This document shows positions 12,440-24,481 of a DNA stretch of 64,000 bases, one piece after another; position 1 is the stretch's first letter, and each line of letters starts with the position of its first letter. The stretch is taken from positions 24,037,543 through 24,101,542 of the forward strand of contig OV277862.1 in assembly GCA_922989275.2 (NCBI GenBank), read 5' to 3'. A model generated the notes under the pieces. That model did not search any database. It saw only the letters and a list, made by a program, of their open reading frames with translations, and had not been told where the DNA came from. The DNA comes from Gari tellinella (taxonomy: Eukaryota > Mollusca > Bivalvia > Cardiida > Psammobiidae). The translations under genes were made by a program, and so were the position numbers.

Positions 12440-12655
12440 TAACCCCTTACCGCACATAGCAGAGTTCTAGTTTTGAAGACAGGTGGTCAGTTAAAGCAGA
12501 TTGAAAGTAAAGAAACATGCGCCTTAAGATGCGTTAAACTTTATTTTCAGCCAGCCTTAAGTTGCTAAGATATAGATCTAGCAATTCTTATTTTACTTTT
12601 TGTTGCTGCACAAATTGAATGCGCTAAAAGGCGCTTCTATGTGGTAATGGGTCAA
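12440..12655. mobile_element. Family A MITE, degenerate
   Basis: Contains CTAGTTTTGAAGACAGGTGG, GATTGAAAGTAAAG and a right end CTATGTGGTAATGGGT. The hairpin tip is decayed. Confidence 0.6.
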
Positions 12656-13095
12656 AGACTGCGATGGTTCTACTGGTACCTTAGGAATAGTGATTTTAAA
12701 GAAAAGTTACATGCGATCCAGTGATTTTCCTCAGGTTTTCATTTAACCTGCAAACAGTTTGGATCTGGATCAGATAAACGACATCTGATCAGGCTCCAAA
12801 CTATTTGACACTGATTTTCAAGAATTTGCCATTTTCGTTTTAAAAAGACATCATCTTCGCCACTGAACAAATACAGCATGGCATTGGATCCGCGCATAAT
12901 CCATAATATAATAACCAGCAAGTTTAATAGATTGCCCCATGAATATATCCGATGGTAGCTTAAACTCGGTTAAGTCGAGATTTCGAATAGGTAAGGTCTT
13001 CATTATGTTAGTTAAAATCTGAACAGTATATGTAATCACTGAAATAAATAAGAGCATTCAGTTACAGTTGAATGGTCGAAAACGTGAACTATTTT

Positions 13096-13340
13096 CAGGG
13101 TTGCCATTTCTCCGGATTTTTCCTAAATCTTCGAATTTATTTCTAGTACATGGTAGCTTAAAGCAGGCTGAAAGTAAAGCAGATTGCGCCTTAAGGCGAA
13201 TTCTGTTTTACTTTTAGCCTGCTTTAAGCAGCCACGTGTCAACAAAACTAGAAACAGGCGATGGGGAAAAGGTACGATTCGTAAAATCGCATTTGAAAAT
13301 GCAAATTTTAAGATTTTTATGTCAACTTATGGCAGCCCTG
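13096..13340. mobile_element. Family G MITE carrying the family A hairpin
   Basis: CAGGGTTGCCATTTCTCC at the left pairs with TATGGCAGCCCTG at the right. Between them is AAAGCAGGCTGAAAGTAAAG with its complement, then AACTAGAAACAGGCGATGGG. Reverse orientation to 8305-8559. Confidence 0.65.
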
Positions 13341-13797
13341 TATTTTCAAAACATTCAATTGCATTCAGGTCATACCAACGTGAAGGTATGCTCTTTCATG
13401 ACCCATAGAATAGAAGAAGTCAAACACAATCAAACTCTAAACTGATCTATGGAGTAAAGCGTTAGAGCAACAAGTGTTTTAAGTGAAAGGTAAAAGTTAC
13501 TTTTACTGAGCTCAACAAGTATGAAGTCTCTTATTATTGGACATACATGTATACATGCATGGCCAATAATAAGTTCAGTCTATTTGGCCCGGAAAGGCCC
13601 CTACCTATGTCGAACAAGTTGTACTGGGCTCAAGGGATTCTTGAGTCGAGTACACATGCCCAATAAGATGACCGGAAGCTCTAATAGTAGTAAATACGCT
13701 ATTCCTACCCATAAGAACACGCTTAAAGAAACTGCTAGGAATAGCGTATTTACACAGGTTGTACTGAGCTCAAGCGATGCTTGATATCAGTCCACAT

Positions 13798-14110
13798 GGC
13801 AAATATGAAGTATTTCACATGTAGAGTGTACTAGAGGCAAATATGAAGTCTTTCACATGTAGAGTGTACTAGAGGCAAATATGAAGTCTTTCACATGTAT
13901 AGTGTACTAGAGGCAAATATGAAGTCTTTCACATGTAGAGTGTACTAGAGGCAAATATGAAGTATTTCACCTGTAGAGTGTACTAGAGGCAAATATGAAG
14001 TCTTTCACATGTAGAGTGTACTAGAGGCAAATATGAAGTCTTTCACCTGTAGAGTGTACTAGAGGCAAATATGAAGTCTTTCACCTGTAGAGTGTATTAG
14101 AGGCAAATAT
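13798..14110. repeat. 38-bp minisatellite, about 8 copies
   Basis: The unit begins GGCAAATATGAAGTCTTTCA and ends TGTAGAGTGTACTAGA. Copies differ mainly at ACATG/ACCTG and TCT/TAT. Copies are contiguous with no spacers, so this is a minisatellite and not a CRISPR-like array. Confidence 0.95.
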
Positions 14111-14224
14111 GTTCACTATTAATGACCAATGTTAAAGTCAGCCTAGTAAACCCATTTCGACTAACTTGTAGTGAGCTCAAGAGTAAGAGTTAGAAATAAT
14201 TTTGATAAACACTGAATTAAGTTG

Positions 14225-14434
14225 GCTTCTTCTACTCCATACATGCTGAAAAATTAACATTTTCAGCATGTACATTTACATAATATACAATAATTAAAAA
14301 ATGTGTGAATAATAATGTTCTACAATGTTTTAGTGATCAATAGCTTTAAAATAACATGATGTAGTCTTCATCAGTAGGTGGGGTTCGTCTTGATTCATCA
14401 CTGTCTGCATCCATAAGTCTACATGAAATATTCA
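14225..14434. repeat. Diverged copy of an internal unit segment, left edge of the array
   Basis: Matches 16427-16640 inside the 3.65-kb unit (shared TACATGCTGAA, ACATTTTCAGCATGT, TGTAGTCTTCATCAGTAGG) but with many differences. It joins unit 1 at 14435, where the other units have a different sequence (ACACCATCAGCCCGG). This is therefore a rearrangement point at the edge of the array. Confidence 0.65.
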
Positions 14435-14645
14435 TCGCAGCGATGAAGGACACAGTTTTCAAGAGATACTCCTTCTTGCCATATAGCTTCTGTTCTAGAG
14501 TGACAGGGGCTGGCCACATCTTTCTTCTTAATTGTTCAAACAGAGGACAACGCTGAAGTATGTGCTCTGGTGTTTGCTCAGTTGGACCACATGAACAGTA
14601 TGGTTCGTGGTTCGTCTCATGTGGAAGCATATCTGTCAGATACAA
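14346..14645 (-). pseudogene. LINE reverse-transcriptase 3' fragment fused to unit sequence (unit 1)
   Basis: The frame opens LYLTDMLPHETNHEPYCSC and continues through GPTEQTPEHILQRCP to LLKTVSFIAA. This is the zinc-knuckle-like C-terminal end typical of animal non-LTR retrotransposon polyproteins (C-x-C, then H, then C-P, W-P, K-L-x-G). In the other units it ends FIAATGLMV. Here it instead runs into MNISCRLMDADSDES and ends at 14346, so this copy is a fusion. All upstream RT and endonuclease domains are missing, with a stop just before the frame. Not a functional element. Confidence 0.7.
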
Positions 14646-17600
14646 ATTTATTCATTAGTGTGCTGCAGGAAACCGTTTGGTCAAGATTTATCTGCCCTTG
14701 GTGTAACTCTGTTGTGAATGAAACGGCACCAAGTGGAATGAGGAGGATAAGATACTTCAATTGCCCGAGCTGGCAGAGTGGCAAAACTCCGCCAACAGAG
14801 GAACACCAATACATTTCCCACACATGCATACACACCGGCTCTATAACCATAATTGGGTTGCAGTGTCGTTAAACCATGTTTACACTCAAGTGTTAGTAGG
14901 GTGGAAATGATGTAAATTTAGAAACTGGAGAGCGATTTCATGCAAACCATAATTTCTCAAAACATGCCAAGTATAAAATGTCAATTTGTAAAATTCGTGC
15001 AACTCAACTCTTGCAGTATGAGCAACACGGTCTGTCCACTTTGAATCATGTCCGACTAGCAACCACGGTCGCCCATACACTACTACTACTACAGTAACTA
15101 CTACTATATAAATAAAATCAAATAAGCCCTGTTCACATTCTCACATTGCTGCTAGCAGACTCTCTTCAAAGTGAACAAACATTAACAAAAGTACTTCGGA
15201 AGTTGAACAAATTAATCACTGATAATGAAAGGGCCATTGAGATTAAGAAAACTTTGTGTAAACGTATGTATATCAATCAAAGGGACCACCCACACTATAC
15301 GACCTGGCGTAAACATATTTACAAAGTGTCTCAATTAAACTCCCCTAAATACTTGCTTTCCTGTTGCATGGCTCTGTCAAAATAAATTTGAAAGATGAAA
15401 TATTGGCCTACTCTTACTATTGACAGAGTTCTCTGAGATGCCCATTGTAAAGCACTGATACATCGGACCTCGGTTTATTAATTATCTCTAGTTTAATTCG
15501 ATCTAAGCTGAAAAAACTATTTGTTGCATTATTACCCCTTATTTTGTTAAGACCACTGCACTTATAATTACAAATATTTTCTACCCTGATCAGTCCCCGA
15601 GCAAATTGGCTTCTGATGAAAATTGAGACTGTTTGTTACTTTATGGATGCATGTCGATATTGCAATGTCTACAATACCGAATTGTTGTTATTTTAAATAG
15701 TTCCAACACGTATTTCTTGTTTCGTTTCGTAAGAAGTACTTGAAAGTGGATATTACCTTTTTTCTACTCTTGGTATTTATGTAAACTGTATATTTCTGTA
15801 TAAATATTTATACACCTATCCCTCCCTTCCTTCCCTTATCTTCTTGCCGTCTCGTTGATGAACTGCACCAATGTGTTGATAAAATACGCGTCTTTTACTG
15901 AGCAAAGTGAAATGAAACCAATAGGAACCGTTTGCTATCTGTTCAGGATCCAAACAGATAGCAATCTGTTCAGGATCCCAACTGTTTGCTATCAGTCGCT
16001 TTAACAGTATTTCAGTCATATCGCGACTCCAGGAGACAAGTTGCAAGATCAACACCTCATTTACATCGATCTAAAAATATGAGGTACTGATCTTGAAATT
16101 GAACCCTGACCAGAATACCAAAGTTTCAAATATTCTGGATTTTAACCTTTTCAGTTCTTGGACTGACGTACGAATACATCAATTTATGCATTCATCCATC
16201 AATCAAACCACTGAAAAGATTACACCTTTTAGCAGCCTTCTACTGTATCATGCCAGGCTATGGCAGTGGTCCCCACTCTTTTCTGCCAGTTGACCGAGCT
16301 GGCAGGCCCCAGAACCACATGGGGTGCCTCTATTAAGGATCAAAATCGTTTGCTCTGATGAGAATCCAAACAGTTTACTAATAAAGCAGCGTCTGATCGG
16401 GATCCAAATTGTTTTCTATCTGATTGGTTTCTTTTACTCTACATGCTGAAGATAGTAACATTTTCAGCATGTGGAAAACATATAATACAGTAATTAACAA
16501 ATATGTAAATAAATTCTAAATAAAAGTTAAAAGTGATCACTAGTTTTTTAAATTAACACTTGAATGTAGTCTTCATCAGTAGGTGGGGTTCTCGATTCAC
16601 CAGTCTCTCTGCATCCATTATGTCTACATGAAATATAAAATATTGAATAAATGAGTGAGACTGTAGGAAGCTCTTTACAGGGATGTAGTTTGGCAACAAA
16701 CAGCAGCCAATTGTACATTGCAATACATTGCAGAAACTAATGAGAAGCCTTCTACTTTATATGTACTTTATATTAATATCAAACGTGCACGTCTATGCAA
16801 ACTTCCCGCTGTCTACCTTTTTCCAAATACACATACAGTGGAGAAAACGTTATTCTTTCCGATTAAATGCGTTTACGCTAAAACTATTATTTCAATTGCA
16901 AACAGTTCGGAACCAGATCAGACACCGGGTTACCCGGCGTCTGATCAGGTTCCAAACTGTTTTACACTCAGATTAAAATTAATAGTCAGAATTGTCGAAT
17001 AGTCACCTTTTTCTACGTTTTATTGCGATGCGTTTGCATTTCGTTTGCGTTTAAACGGGAAAGAATAACGTTTTCACCACTGTACAAACGTTTGCTTTCT
17101 TTTGAAAGTTTAAAAGTTGCAATACCGTCTGCTTAAAAATGTCGCCTGCTGTTTTTCAAAAAATAACATAATGAACATTTTGACAGAAAAAACTTAATGA
17201 GGAGTGACAAACAGCTTAAATCCAGACCAGACGCCGCGTTACGCGGCGTCTGATCTGGATTCAAGCTGTTTGCAAATGTAAGCAACGTTCCCTCCCTATA
17301 ACGACTACATCCGAACAACGCACACAATTTCTGTCTCCCAATGGATGTCGTTGTAGAGAGGGAGCGCTGTAGTAGAAATATTTGATGTTTTTAAAAAAGC
17401 CGGTTTTAAAACAAATTCAATATCAATGTAGCGTGTTCAATTACCATTGTTTGCTGTTTAGGTCAGCAGTTTGTGCCCGGTGTGCAGAGTATTTTCTCTC
17501 CAAATAACCCCGGATACGCTTAAATTATTTTCATCGCAAACAGTTTGGAGCAAGTTCAGACGCCGGATAGTCTGATCTGGCTCAATACTGTTTGCCACTC

Positions 17601-18081
17601 AGATTGAAACTAGTAGTTTGAACTGGCAAACTGTAAATTTCAATTTTCATTGCAATGTGTTTGAACGAAAGAATTACGGTTTCTACACAGTATGCAAACT
17701 CCCCGCTTTCTCCCTTTTTCCAAATAAATAAGACATACAGCGGAGAAAACGTTATTCTTTCCCATTAAACGCTAAAACTATTATTTCAACTATTTTAATT
17801 GCAAACAGTTCGGAACCAGATCAGACTCCAAACTGTTTTACACTCAGATTAAGATTAATAGCCAGAATTGCCGAATAGTCACCTTTTTCTACGTTTTATG
17901 GCGATGCGTTTCGTCTGCGTTTAAACGGGAAAGAATAACGTTTTCACCACTGTACATACGTTTGCTTTCTTTTGTTTACGCGGTCATCGATTTCTTTACT
18001 GAACTCACAGTATTACCTTTTTTTCTTCATCGCCTTCCTTCTTCTTATTCTTTTCGTACACCGTCTACACCATCAGCCCGG
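14435..18081. repeat. Tandem array unit 1 (3647 bp)
   Basis: First complete copy of the array. It contains, in order: the LINE 3' fragment (minus strand), a CTACTACTACTA microsatellite near 15080, a plus-strand 79-codon frame at 15146, CTGTTCAGGATCC hairpins near 15940, a family B MITE (about 16836-17083), a family C half-element (about 17096-17372), a degenerate family B copy (17477-17694) and a deleted family B copy (17741-17957). The next unit starts exactly 3647 bp later and differs at only a few positions. Confidence 0.95.
15146..15385 (+). CDS. Unrecognised 79-aa frame repeated in the array (unit 1)
   Basis: The frame runs from LLADSLQSEQTLTKVLRKLN to YLLSCCMALSK and is rich in K and R. 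Repeats at 18793-19032, 56906-57145 and 60556-60795. An AG just before ACTCTC near 15160 could be a splice acceptor. I recognise no family. It may be a captured exon or a piece of a mobile element. Keeping the frame open proves little, because the units are too recent to have diverged. Confidence 0.25.
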   Translation: MLLADSLQSEQTLTKVLRKLNKLITDNERAIEIKKTLCKRMYINQRDHPHYTTWRKHIYKVSQLNSPKYLLSCCMALSK

Positions 18082-18292
18082 TCGCAGCGATGAAGGACAC
18101 AGTTTTCAAGAGATACTCCTTCTTGCCATATAGCTTCTGTTCTAGAGTGACAGGGGCTGGCCACATCTTTCTTCTTAATTGTTCAAACAGAGGACAACGC
18201 TGAAGTATGTGCTCTGGTGTTTGCTCAGTTGGACCACATGAACAGTATGGTTCGTGGTTCGTCTCATGTGGAAGCATATCTGTCAGATACAA
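18065..18292 (-). pseudogene. LINE reverse-transcriptase 3' fragment (unit 2)
   Basis: Same C-terminal LINE segment as in unit 1, here ending FIAATGLMV and a stop, which matches the usual end of such LINE proteins. Truncated at its 5' side like the others. Confidence 0.75.
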
Positions 18293-21004
18293 ATTTATTC
18301 ATTAGTGTGCTGCAGGAAACCGTTTGGTCAAGATTTATCTGCCCTTGGTGTAACTCTGTTGTGAATGAAACGGCACCAAGTGGAATGAGGAGGATAAGAT
18401 ACTTCAATTGCCCGAGCTGGCAGAGTGGCAAAACTCCGCCAACAGAGGAACACCAATACATTTCCCACACATGCATACACACCGGCTCTATAACCATAAT
18501 TGGGTTGCAGTGTCGTTAAACCATGTTTACACTCAAGTGTTAGTAGGGTGGAAATGATGTAAATTTAGAAACTGGAGAGCGATTTCATGCAAACCATAAT
18601 TTCTCAAAACATGCCAAGTATAAAATGTCAATTTGTAAAATTCGTGCAACTCAACTCTTGCAGTATGAGCAACACGGTCTGTCCACTTTGAATCATGTCC
18701 GACTAGCAACCACGGTCGCCCATACACTACTACTACTACAGTAACTACTACTATATAAATAAAATCAAATAAGCCCTGTTCACATTCTCACATTGCTGCT
18801 AGCAGACTCTCTTCAAAGTGAACAAACATTAACAAAAGTACTTCGGAAGTTGAACAAATTAATCACTGATAATGAAAGGGCCATTGAGATTAAGAAAACT
18901 TTGTGTAAACGTATGTATATCAATCAAAGGGACCACCCACACTATACGACCTGGCGTAAACATATTTACAAAGTGTCTCAATTAAACTCCCCTAAATACT
19001 TGCTTTCCTGTTGCATGGCTCTGTCAAAATAAATTTGAAAGATGAAATATTGGCCTACTCTTACTATTGACAGAGTTCTCTGAGATGCCCATTGTAAAGC
19101 ACTGATACATCGGACCTCGGTTTATTAATTATCTCTAGTTTAATTCGATCTAAGCTGAAAAAACTATTTGTTGCATTATTACCCCTTATTTTGTTAAGAC
19201 CACTGCACTTATAATTACAAATATTTTCTACCCTGATCAGTCCCCGAGCAAATTGGCTTCTGATGAAAATTGAGACTGTTTGTTACTTTATGGATGCATG
19301 TCGATATTGCAATGTCTACAATACCGAATTGTTGTTATTTTAAATAGTTCCAACACGTATTTCTTGTTTCGTTTCGTAAGAAGTACTTGAAAGTGGATAT
19401 TACCTTTTTTCTACTCTTGGTATTTATGTAAACTGTATATTTCTGTATAAATATTTATACACCTATCCCTCCCTTCCTTCCCTTATCTTCTTGCCGTCTC
19501 GTTGATGAACTGCACCAATGTGTTGATAAAATACGCGTCTTTTACTGAGCAAAGTGAAATGAAACCAATAGGAACCGTTTGCTATCTGTTCAGGATCCAA
19601 ACAGATAGCAATCTGTTCAGGATCCCAACTGTTTGCTATCAGTCGCTTTAACAGTATTTCAGTCATATCGCGACTCCAGGAGACAAGTTGCAAGATCAAC
19701 ACCTCATTTACATCGATCTAAAAATATGAGGTACTGATCTTGAAATTGAACCCTGACCAGAATACCAAAGTTTCAAATATTCTGGATTTTAACCTTTTCA
19801 GTTCTTGGACTGACGTACGAATACATCAATTTATGCATTCATCCATCAATCAAACCACTGAAAAGATTACACCTTTTAGCAGCCTTCTACTGTATCATGC
19901 CAGGCTATGGCAGTGGTCCCCACTCTTTTCTGCCAGTTGACCGAGCTGGCAGGCCCCAGAACCACATGGGGTGCCTCTATTAAGGATCAAAATCGTTTGC
20001 TCTGATGAGAATCCAAACAGTTTACTAATAAAGCAGCGTCTGATCGGGATCCAAATTGTTTTCTATCTGATTGGTTTCTTTTACTCTACATGCTGAAGAT
20101 AGTAACATTTTCAGCATGTGGAAAACATATAATACAGTAATTAACAAATATGTAAATAAATTCTAAATAAAAGTTAAAAGTGATCACTAGTTTTTTAAAT
20201 TAACACTTGAATGTAGTCTTCATCAGTAGGTGGGGTTCTCGATTCACCAGTCTCTCTGCATCCATTATGTCTACATGAAATATAAAATATTGAATAAATG
20301 AGTGAGACTGTAGGAAGCTCTTTACAGGGATGTAGTTTGGCAACAAACAGCAGCCAATTGTACATTGCAATACATTGCAGAAACTAATGAGAAGCCTTCT
20401 ACTTTATATGTACTTTATATTAATATCAAACGTGCACGTCTATGCAAACTTCCCGCTGTCTACCTTTTTCCAAATACACATACAGTGGAGAAAACGTTAT
20501 TCTTTCCGATTAAGTTCGGAACCAGATCAGACACCGGGTTACCCGGCGTCTGATCAGGTTCCAAACTGTTTTACACTCAGATTAAAATTAATAGTCAGAA
20601 TTGTCGAATAGTCACCTTTTTCTACGTTTTATTGCGATGCGTTTGCATTTCGTTTGCGTTTAAACGGGAAAGAATAACGTTTTCACCACTGTACAAACGT
20701 TTGCTTTCTTTTGAAAGTTTAAAAGTTGCAATACCGTCTGCTTAAAAATGTCGCCTGCTGTTTTTCAAAAAATAACATAATGAACATTTTGACAGAAAAA
20801 ACTTAATGAGGAGTGACAAACAGCTTAAATCCAGACCAGACGCCGCGTTACGCGGCGTCTGATCTGGATTCAAGCTGTTTGCAAATGTAAGCAACGTTCC
20901 CTCCCTATAACGACTACATCCGAACAACGCACACAATTTCTGTCTCCCAATGGATGTCGTTGTAGAGAGGGAGCGCTGTAGTAGAAATATTTGATGTTTT
21001 TAAA
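18082..21004. repeat. Tandem array unit 2, proximal part
   Basis: Same order as unit 1 but lacking 38 bp inside its family B MITE (GATTAA joins GTTCGG near 20514). It breaks off at ATGTTTTTAAA (21004); the rest of the unit, beginning AAAGCCGGTTTT, is found at 55509. The break is the insertion site of the 34.5-kb block. Confidence 0.95.
18793..19032 (+). CDS. Unrecognised 79-aa frame (unit 2)
   Basis: Identical in translation to the frame at 15146-15385. No known motif. Confidence 0.25.
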   Translation: MLLADSLQSEQTLTKVLRKLNKLITDNERAIEIKKTLCKRMYINQRDHPHYTTWRKHIYKVSQLNSPKYLLSCCMALSK

Positions 21005-22552
21005 CAAGAGGGCCATGGCCCTTAATTCGCTCACCTGAGGTCATTGTGCCTTAGCTTAATAGGCAAGACAACATTTTAATATAGCTGTAAATGGAATTAT
21101 CTTCCAGACAAAAAAAACATGACAAATTGGAATAACTTAAAAAAATATTGTTGGCAGAGTTATGGCCCTTATCCATGACACTTCTTCTTATCAAGCTACA
21201 TGTATTTCCATATGATTATTTATTGCGCACTCTGCTTTACTTTCAACCTGCTTTAAGTTATCATCTACTAAGATATAGATACTATTTCTTATATCTTACA
21301 TGTTTATGACTATATAAAGTGGAATTATTTTCTTTAGAGGAGGAATAAATTAAAGGCGTAAAAAGGCATATGTATGGGGTAATGGGTTAACATCAGTAGA
21401 ACTGGAGTTATCTCAAAGACAAGAAAATATGACACTGGGAAATATCTCAAAATTGACATTGACCTTTGTACGACATGACCCAAGTTATAAAGTTTCTAAC
21501 TTTAACAAAGTTATGGCTAAGATTAAAGTTGTGGACTGACAGACAAACAAATGGACAAACAGACAAAAAAGCAGACAGACAAAAACAATATGCCCCCAAC
21601 TGCAGGGCATAAATATATAGCAGACACCATCATATGCAACCTCATCAGCTGACCAGAGTTCAGTTATGTAACTCTGCCAGTAGGAAATTTGGCTAGGGTC
21701 TAACTCTTATTATGCTGAATTGCTGTCTGCTATACATATTTTGAATATTAAACATATGTATAAATATGGCAAAAGACATAATTACATAACTGTCAGTGGA
21801 TCACTTCCAGACCCTGTTTCTCTAAGTATGAAGCAGACTAAACCATTTATAAACTTTAGCAGACAACATGTTCAGCTAAGACCATCAGTTCAGTGGCTGA
21901 GGTCAAATACTGGGTAGTATGGTAGAATTAGCATCTGCTCTGAAGGCTTACCCTTACCAGACTGAAATGATATCTGCTTAAAACCTACTGTATGCGAAAA
22001 GTGACAAAAAAAAGAATTTAGAACATGTTCAGTTGGTAAATGAGTACCAATAGTTTGGATCCAAATTAGATGCAGCATTATGTTGCATCTGATCTGGATC
22101 CAAAATGTTTGCAAATATTGGCTATTTGCCCTTAGTATATTAAGAGTAACTCAGGTAAAATACAGTTCTGCTTTTGCTTCATCAAAAATACTGTAAAACC
22201 TGCCTAGAGCAGCACTTAAACTGCGCAGGGTGGCGTCAAGTGTGACCCTAGGGATTTCATTTTAACAAACTATAGAGGGATCGACCAGGAGATTCTACTG
22301 TAAAAATATCAAAGCTTAGGGCCTAGTAGTTTTTAGCAAGAAGATTTTTTAAATTTTTTTGCTTTTTTGCTTTTTCAAGCAGAGTTTTTGCTTTTTCTCT
22401 TTCATTTAGACAACTTCTGTAGAGAAGCATCCAAGGAACATCATGAGCAGTTTGAATCCGCCCTACAATCCCCGGGTTCAGAGGAGATGTCGTTTGAAGT
22501 AAAAGTGAACGGACAGACGGACTACGGACAATGAGCGGTCACAATAGCTCAC

Positions 22553-22579
<27 letters not shown>
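21005..22579. mobile_element. Hairpin-ended rolling-circle-like element, copy 1
   Basis: The left end is CAAGAGGGCCATGGCCC (a short palindrome right after CAAGA) followed by CGCTCACCTGAG. The right end is a stem-loop, AGCTCACC-TTGAGCC-TTCG-GGCTCAG-GTGAGCT in outline, followed by AA. The left CGCTCACCTGAG is the inverse of the right CTCAGGTGAG. Subterminal inverted repeats, a 3' hairpin and no coding capacity match non-autonomous Helentron/HINE or bivalve pearl-type elements (family assignment is inference). It contains a family A fragment (21224-21391) and a GATCTGGATCC hairpin near 22060. Confidence 0.6.
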
Positions 22580-22583
<4 letters not shown>

Positions 22584-23119
22584 AGGGGCATTACTCTTGA
22601 ATGTCTGGGGCAATCCTGCTGGTTATCGAACTTGACCGAGATATTATGGTCATACACATGCTGACGAAGTTTCAAAAGTATTGAAATAAATTTGTTTGAG
22701 TTAGAGAGCGGACAAACTAAAATATGCCCGTTTTTGACGAAAAAAGGGGCATTACTCTTGAATGTCTGGGGCAATCCTGCTGGTTATCGTACTTGACCGA
22801 GATATTATGGCCATACACGTTCTGACCAAGTTTCAAAAGGTTTGGACTAAATTTGTTTGAGTTAGAGAGCGGACAAACTAAAATATGCCCGTTTTTGACG
22901 AAAAAGAGGCATAACTCTCGAATGTCTGGGTCGATCTTGTTGGTTATCGAACTTGACCGAGATATTATGGCCATACACGTTCTGACCAAGTTTCAAAAGG
23001 ATTGGACTAAATTTGTTTGAGTTAGAGAGCGGACATGAAAAAGTTAACGGACAGACAGACAGACAGACAGACAGACAGCACCACGACATAATACGTCCCT
23101 TCTGAAGACGGGCGTATAA
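22574..23119. repeat. About 165-bp tandem repeat ending in GGGCGTATAAAAA
   Basis: Units start AAAAAAGGGGCATTACTC near 22574, 22739 and 22903, and include GGTTATCGAACTTGACCGAG and GAGTTAGAGAGCGGACA. The block ends with a GACAGACAGACA run and GACGGGCGTATAAAAA. It directly abuts the right end of hairpin element copy 1. Probably a separate non-autonomous repeat; related ends occur at 28991. Confidence 0.8.
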
Positions 23120-23291
23120 AAATGCATTTTTATGGGGTAATGGATTAAACACTGAAAGCAAGCTAATACTGGTACTGGAGCAGATCAAAATCATGTTCAT
23201 ATGCACATCTATGGTATATGTGCAAACACTGCCAACTTATAAGGTTGTAGCTTTAAACTGTAGGAGTTAGCTGGACAAAGTATGTACTGTA

Positions 23292-23542
23292 TACAGTGGA
23301 GAATCTGTTATTCTTTCCCAATAAACGCGTTTACGCTAAAACTATTATTTGCAGTGCAAACAGTTTGGAGCCAGATCAGACGCCGGGTAACCCGGCGTCT
23401 GATCAGGCTCCAAACTGTTTGCCACCAAGATAAACAAAAATTATCAGAATTGTCCAAAAAGTTGTACTTTTCTACGTTTTAGTGCTTTGCGTTTGCGTAC
23501 GTTTGCGTTTAAACGGGAAAGAATAACAGATTCTCCACTGTA
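23292..23542. mobile_element. Family B MITE
   Basis: Ends TACAGTGGAGAATCTGTTAT and AACAGATTCTCCACTGTA with a central GATCAGACGCCGGGTAACCC hairpin. Nearly the same sequence as 2004-2253, although one lies inside and one outside the 34.5-kb block. Confidence 0.9.
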
Positions 23543-23731
23543 TGTGGGATGGACAAACAAAGGAACTGACGGATCAACAGACAGGGATAAAACAGTATGC
23601 CCCCCTGACTGATTGCCGTGGGGGCATGATCGTCACGGGGGCAGCTGTTGTTGTTGACAGAAACTCTAATCTCAGTTTCTACCCCAAATCAGGGTGCGAC
23701 AAAAAAACAAAACAATCTCAACCAGCCATAC

Positions 23732-23804
23732 CTTGAAGTGAGCACTTGCATAGTTTGGGTTGGAAGTGGTTGGGATTTCACCAAAGGATTTCTGTTCTTT
23801 CATC
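23732..23804 (-). CDS. Myosin motor exon 12 (last found)
   Basis: 73 nt between TTTTTCTAG and GTATGG. One base completes the codon left by exon 11, then 24 codons read MKEQKSFGEIPTTSNPNYAS and AHFK. The SAHFK end corresponds to the T-V-S-x-x-F-K segment that follows loop 2 in myosin motors, just before the K-S-L-x-x-L helix and the C-I-K-P-N actin-binding region. The exon ends in phase 0. No following exon was found on the minus strand down to position 1. A family C MITE starts 25 bp upstream of the acceptor. Confidence 0.7.
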
Positions 23805-23829
23805 CTAGAAAAACAAATACTATATGTAG

Positions 23830-24199
23830 TACAGTGCTCCCTCTCTTCAACGGCCCTCCCAACAACGATTCCCTCCTTACAACGACTCTTGTCGCTGTTC
23901 CCCAAACAAGACCATTATATCTAACGTTTTATTACTGCAATATCGTCTGCTTAAATTGTCGTCTGCTGTTTTTCTCAAATTTATATGTAAGTGGATATTT
24001 TGATAGAATATATATTAAAACGAGTGTCAAACAGCTTGAATCAAGATCAGACGCCGCGTTACGCGGCGTCTGATCTGAATTCAAGCTGTTTGCAAATGTA
24101 AGCCAAGTCTTAACTTTCCCTCCCTATAACGACTCCCTCCGAGCAACACACACAATCTGTGTCTCCCATTGGATGTCGTTGTAGAGAGGGAGTGCTGTA
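23830..24199. mobile_element. Family C MITE
   Basis: Complete copy: TACAGTGCTCCCTCTC to GAGGGAGTGCTGTA, with a CAAACAGCTTGAATCAAGAT hairpin tipped by GCCGCGTTACGCGGC. It ends 25 bp from the acceptor of myosin exon 12. Confidence 0.9.
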
Positions 24200-24246
24200 A
24201 ATCAGTTAGGAATACATGTATAGACCAAACCACTACAAAGATTGTT

Positions 24247-24481
24247 TTAACCCATTACCCCATAAATTTATTTATTCCTGCACTGAAGTAAATAGGTCCA
24301 TTTTATACAGTCAAGAATAAGTATCATAAAAAATATTTTCTATATCCTAGCAGACGGTAGCTAAAAGCAGGCTGAAAGTAAAGCAGAATGCGCCTTAAGG
24401 CGCATTCTGCTCTACTTTCAACCTGCTTTAAGTGGTCACAAATCTTCAAAATTAGAAACAGACAATGGGGTAATGGGTTAA
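24247..24481. mobile_element. Family A MITE (reverse orientation)
   Basis: TTAACCCATTACCCCATAAA on the left, ATGGGGTAATGGGTTAA on the right, and a perfect central hairpin through GCGCCTTAAGGCGC. Confidence 0.9.

Noticed and set aside
13798..14110. Regular repeats resembling a CRISPR array
   Set aside because: The 38-bp copies are contiguous with no unique spacers, and the window is clearly eukaryotic. It is a minisatellite.
1..14434. Search for the myosin exon after SAHFK (C-I-K-P-N region) on the minus strand
   Set aside because: No matching exon found.
14570..14872. 100-residue plus-strand frame in each array unit
   Set aside because: It lies opposite the LINE fragment and continues into non-coding unit sequence; no motif. 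Likely chance.
22478..23206. Overlapping minus-strand frames with repeated SVRLSV-like and FVKNGHILVCPL-like text
   Set aside because: These are translations of the 165-bp tandem repeat.
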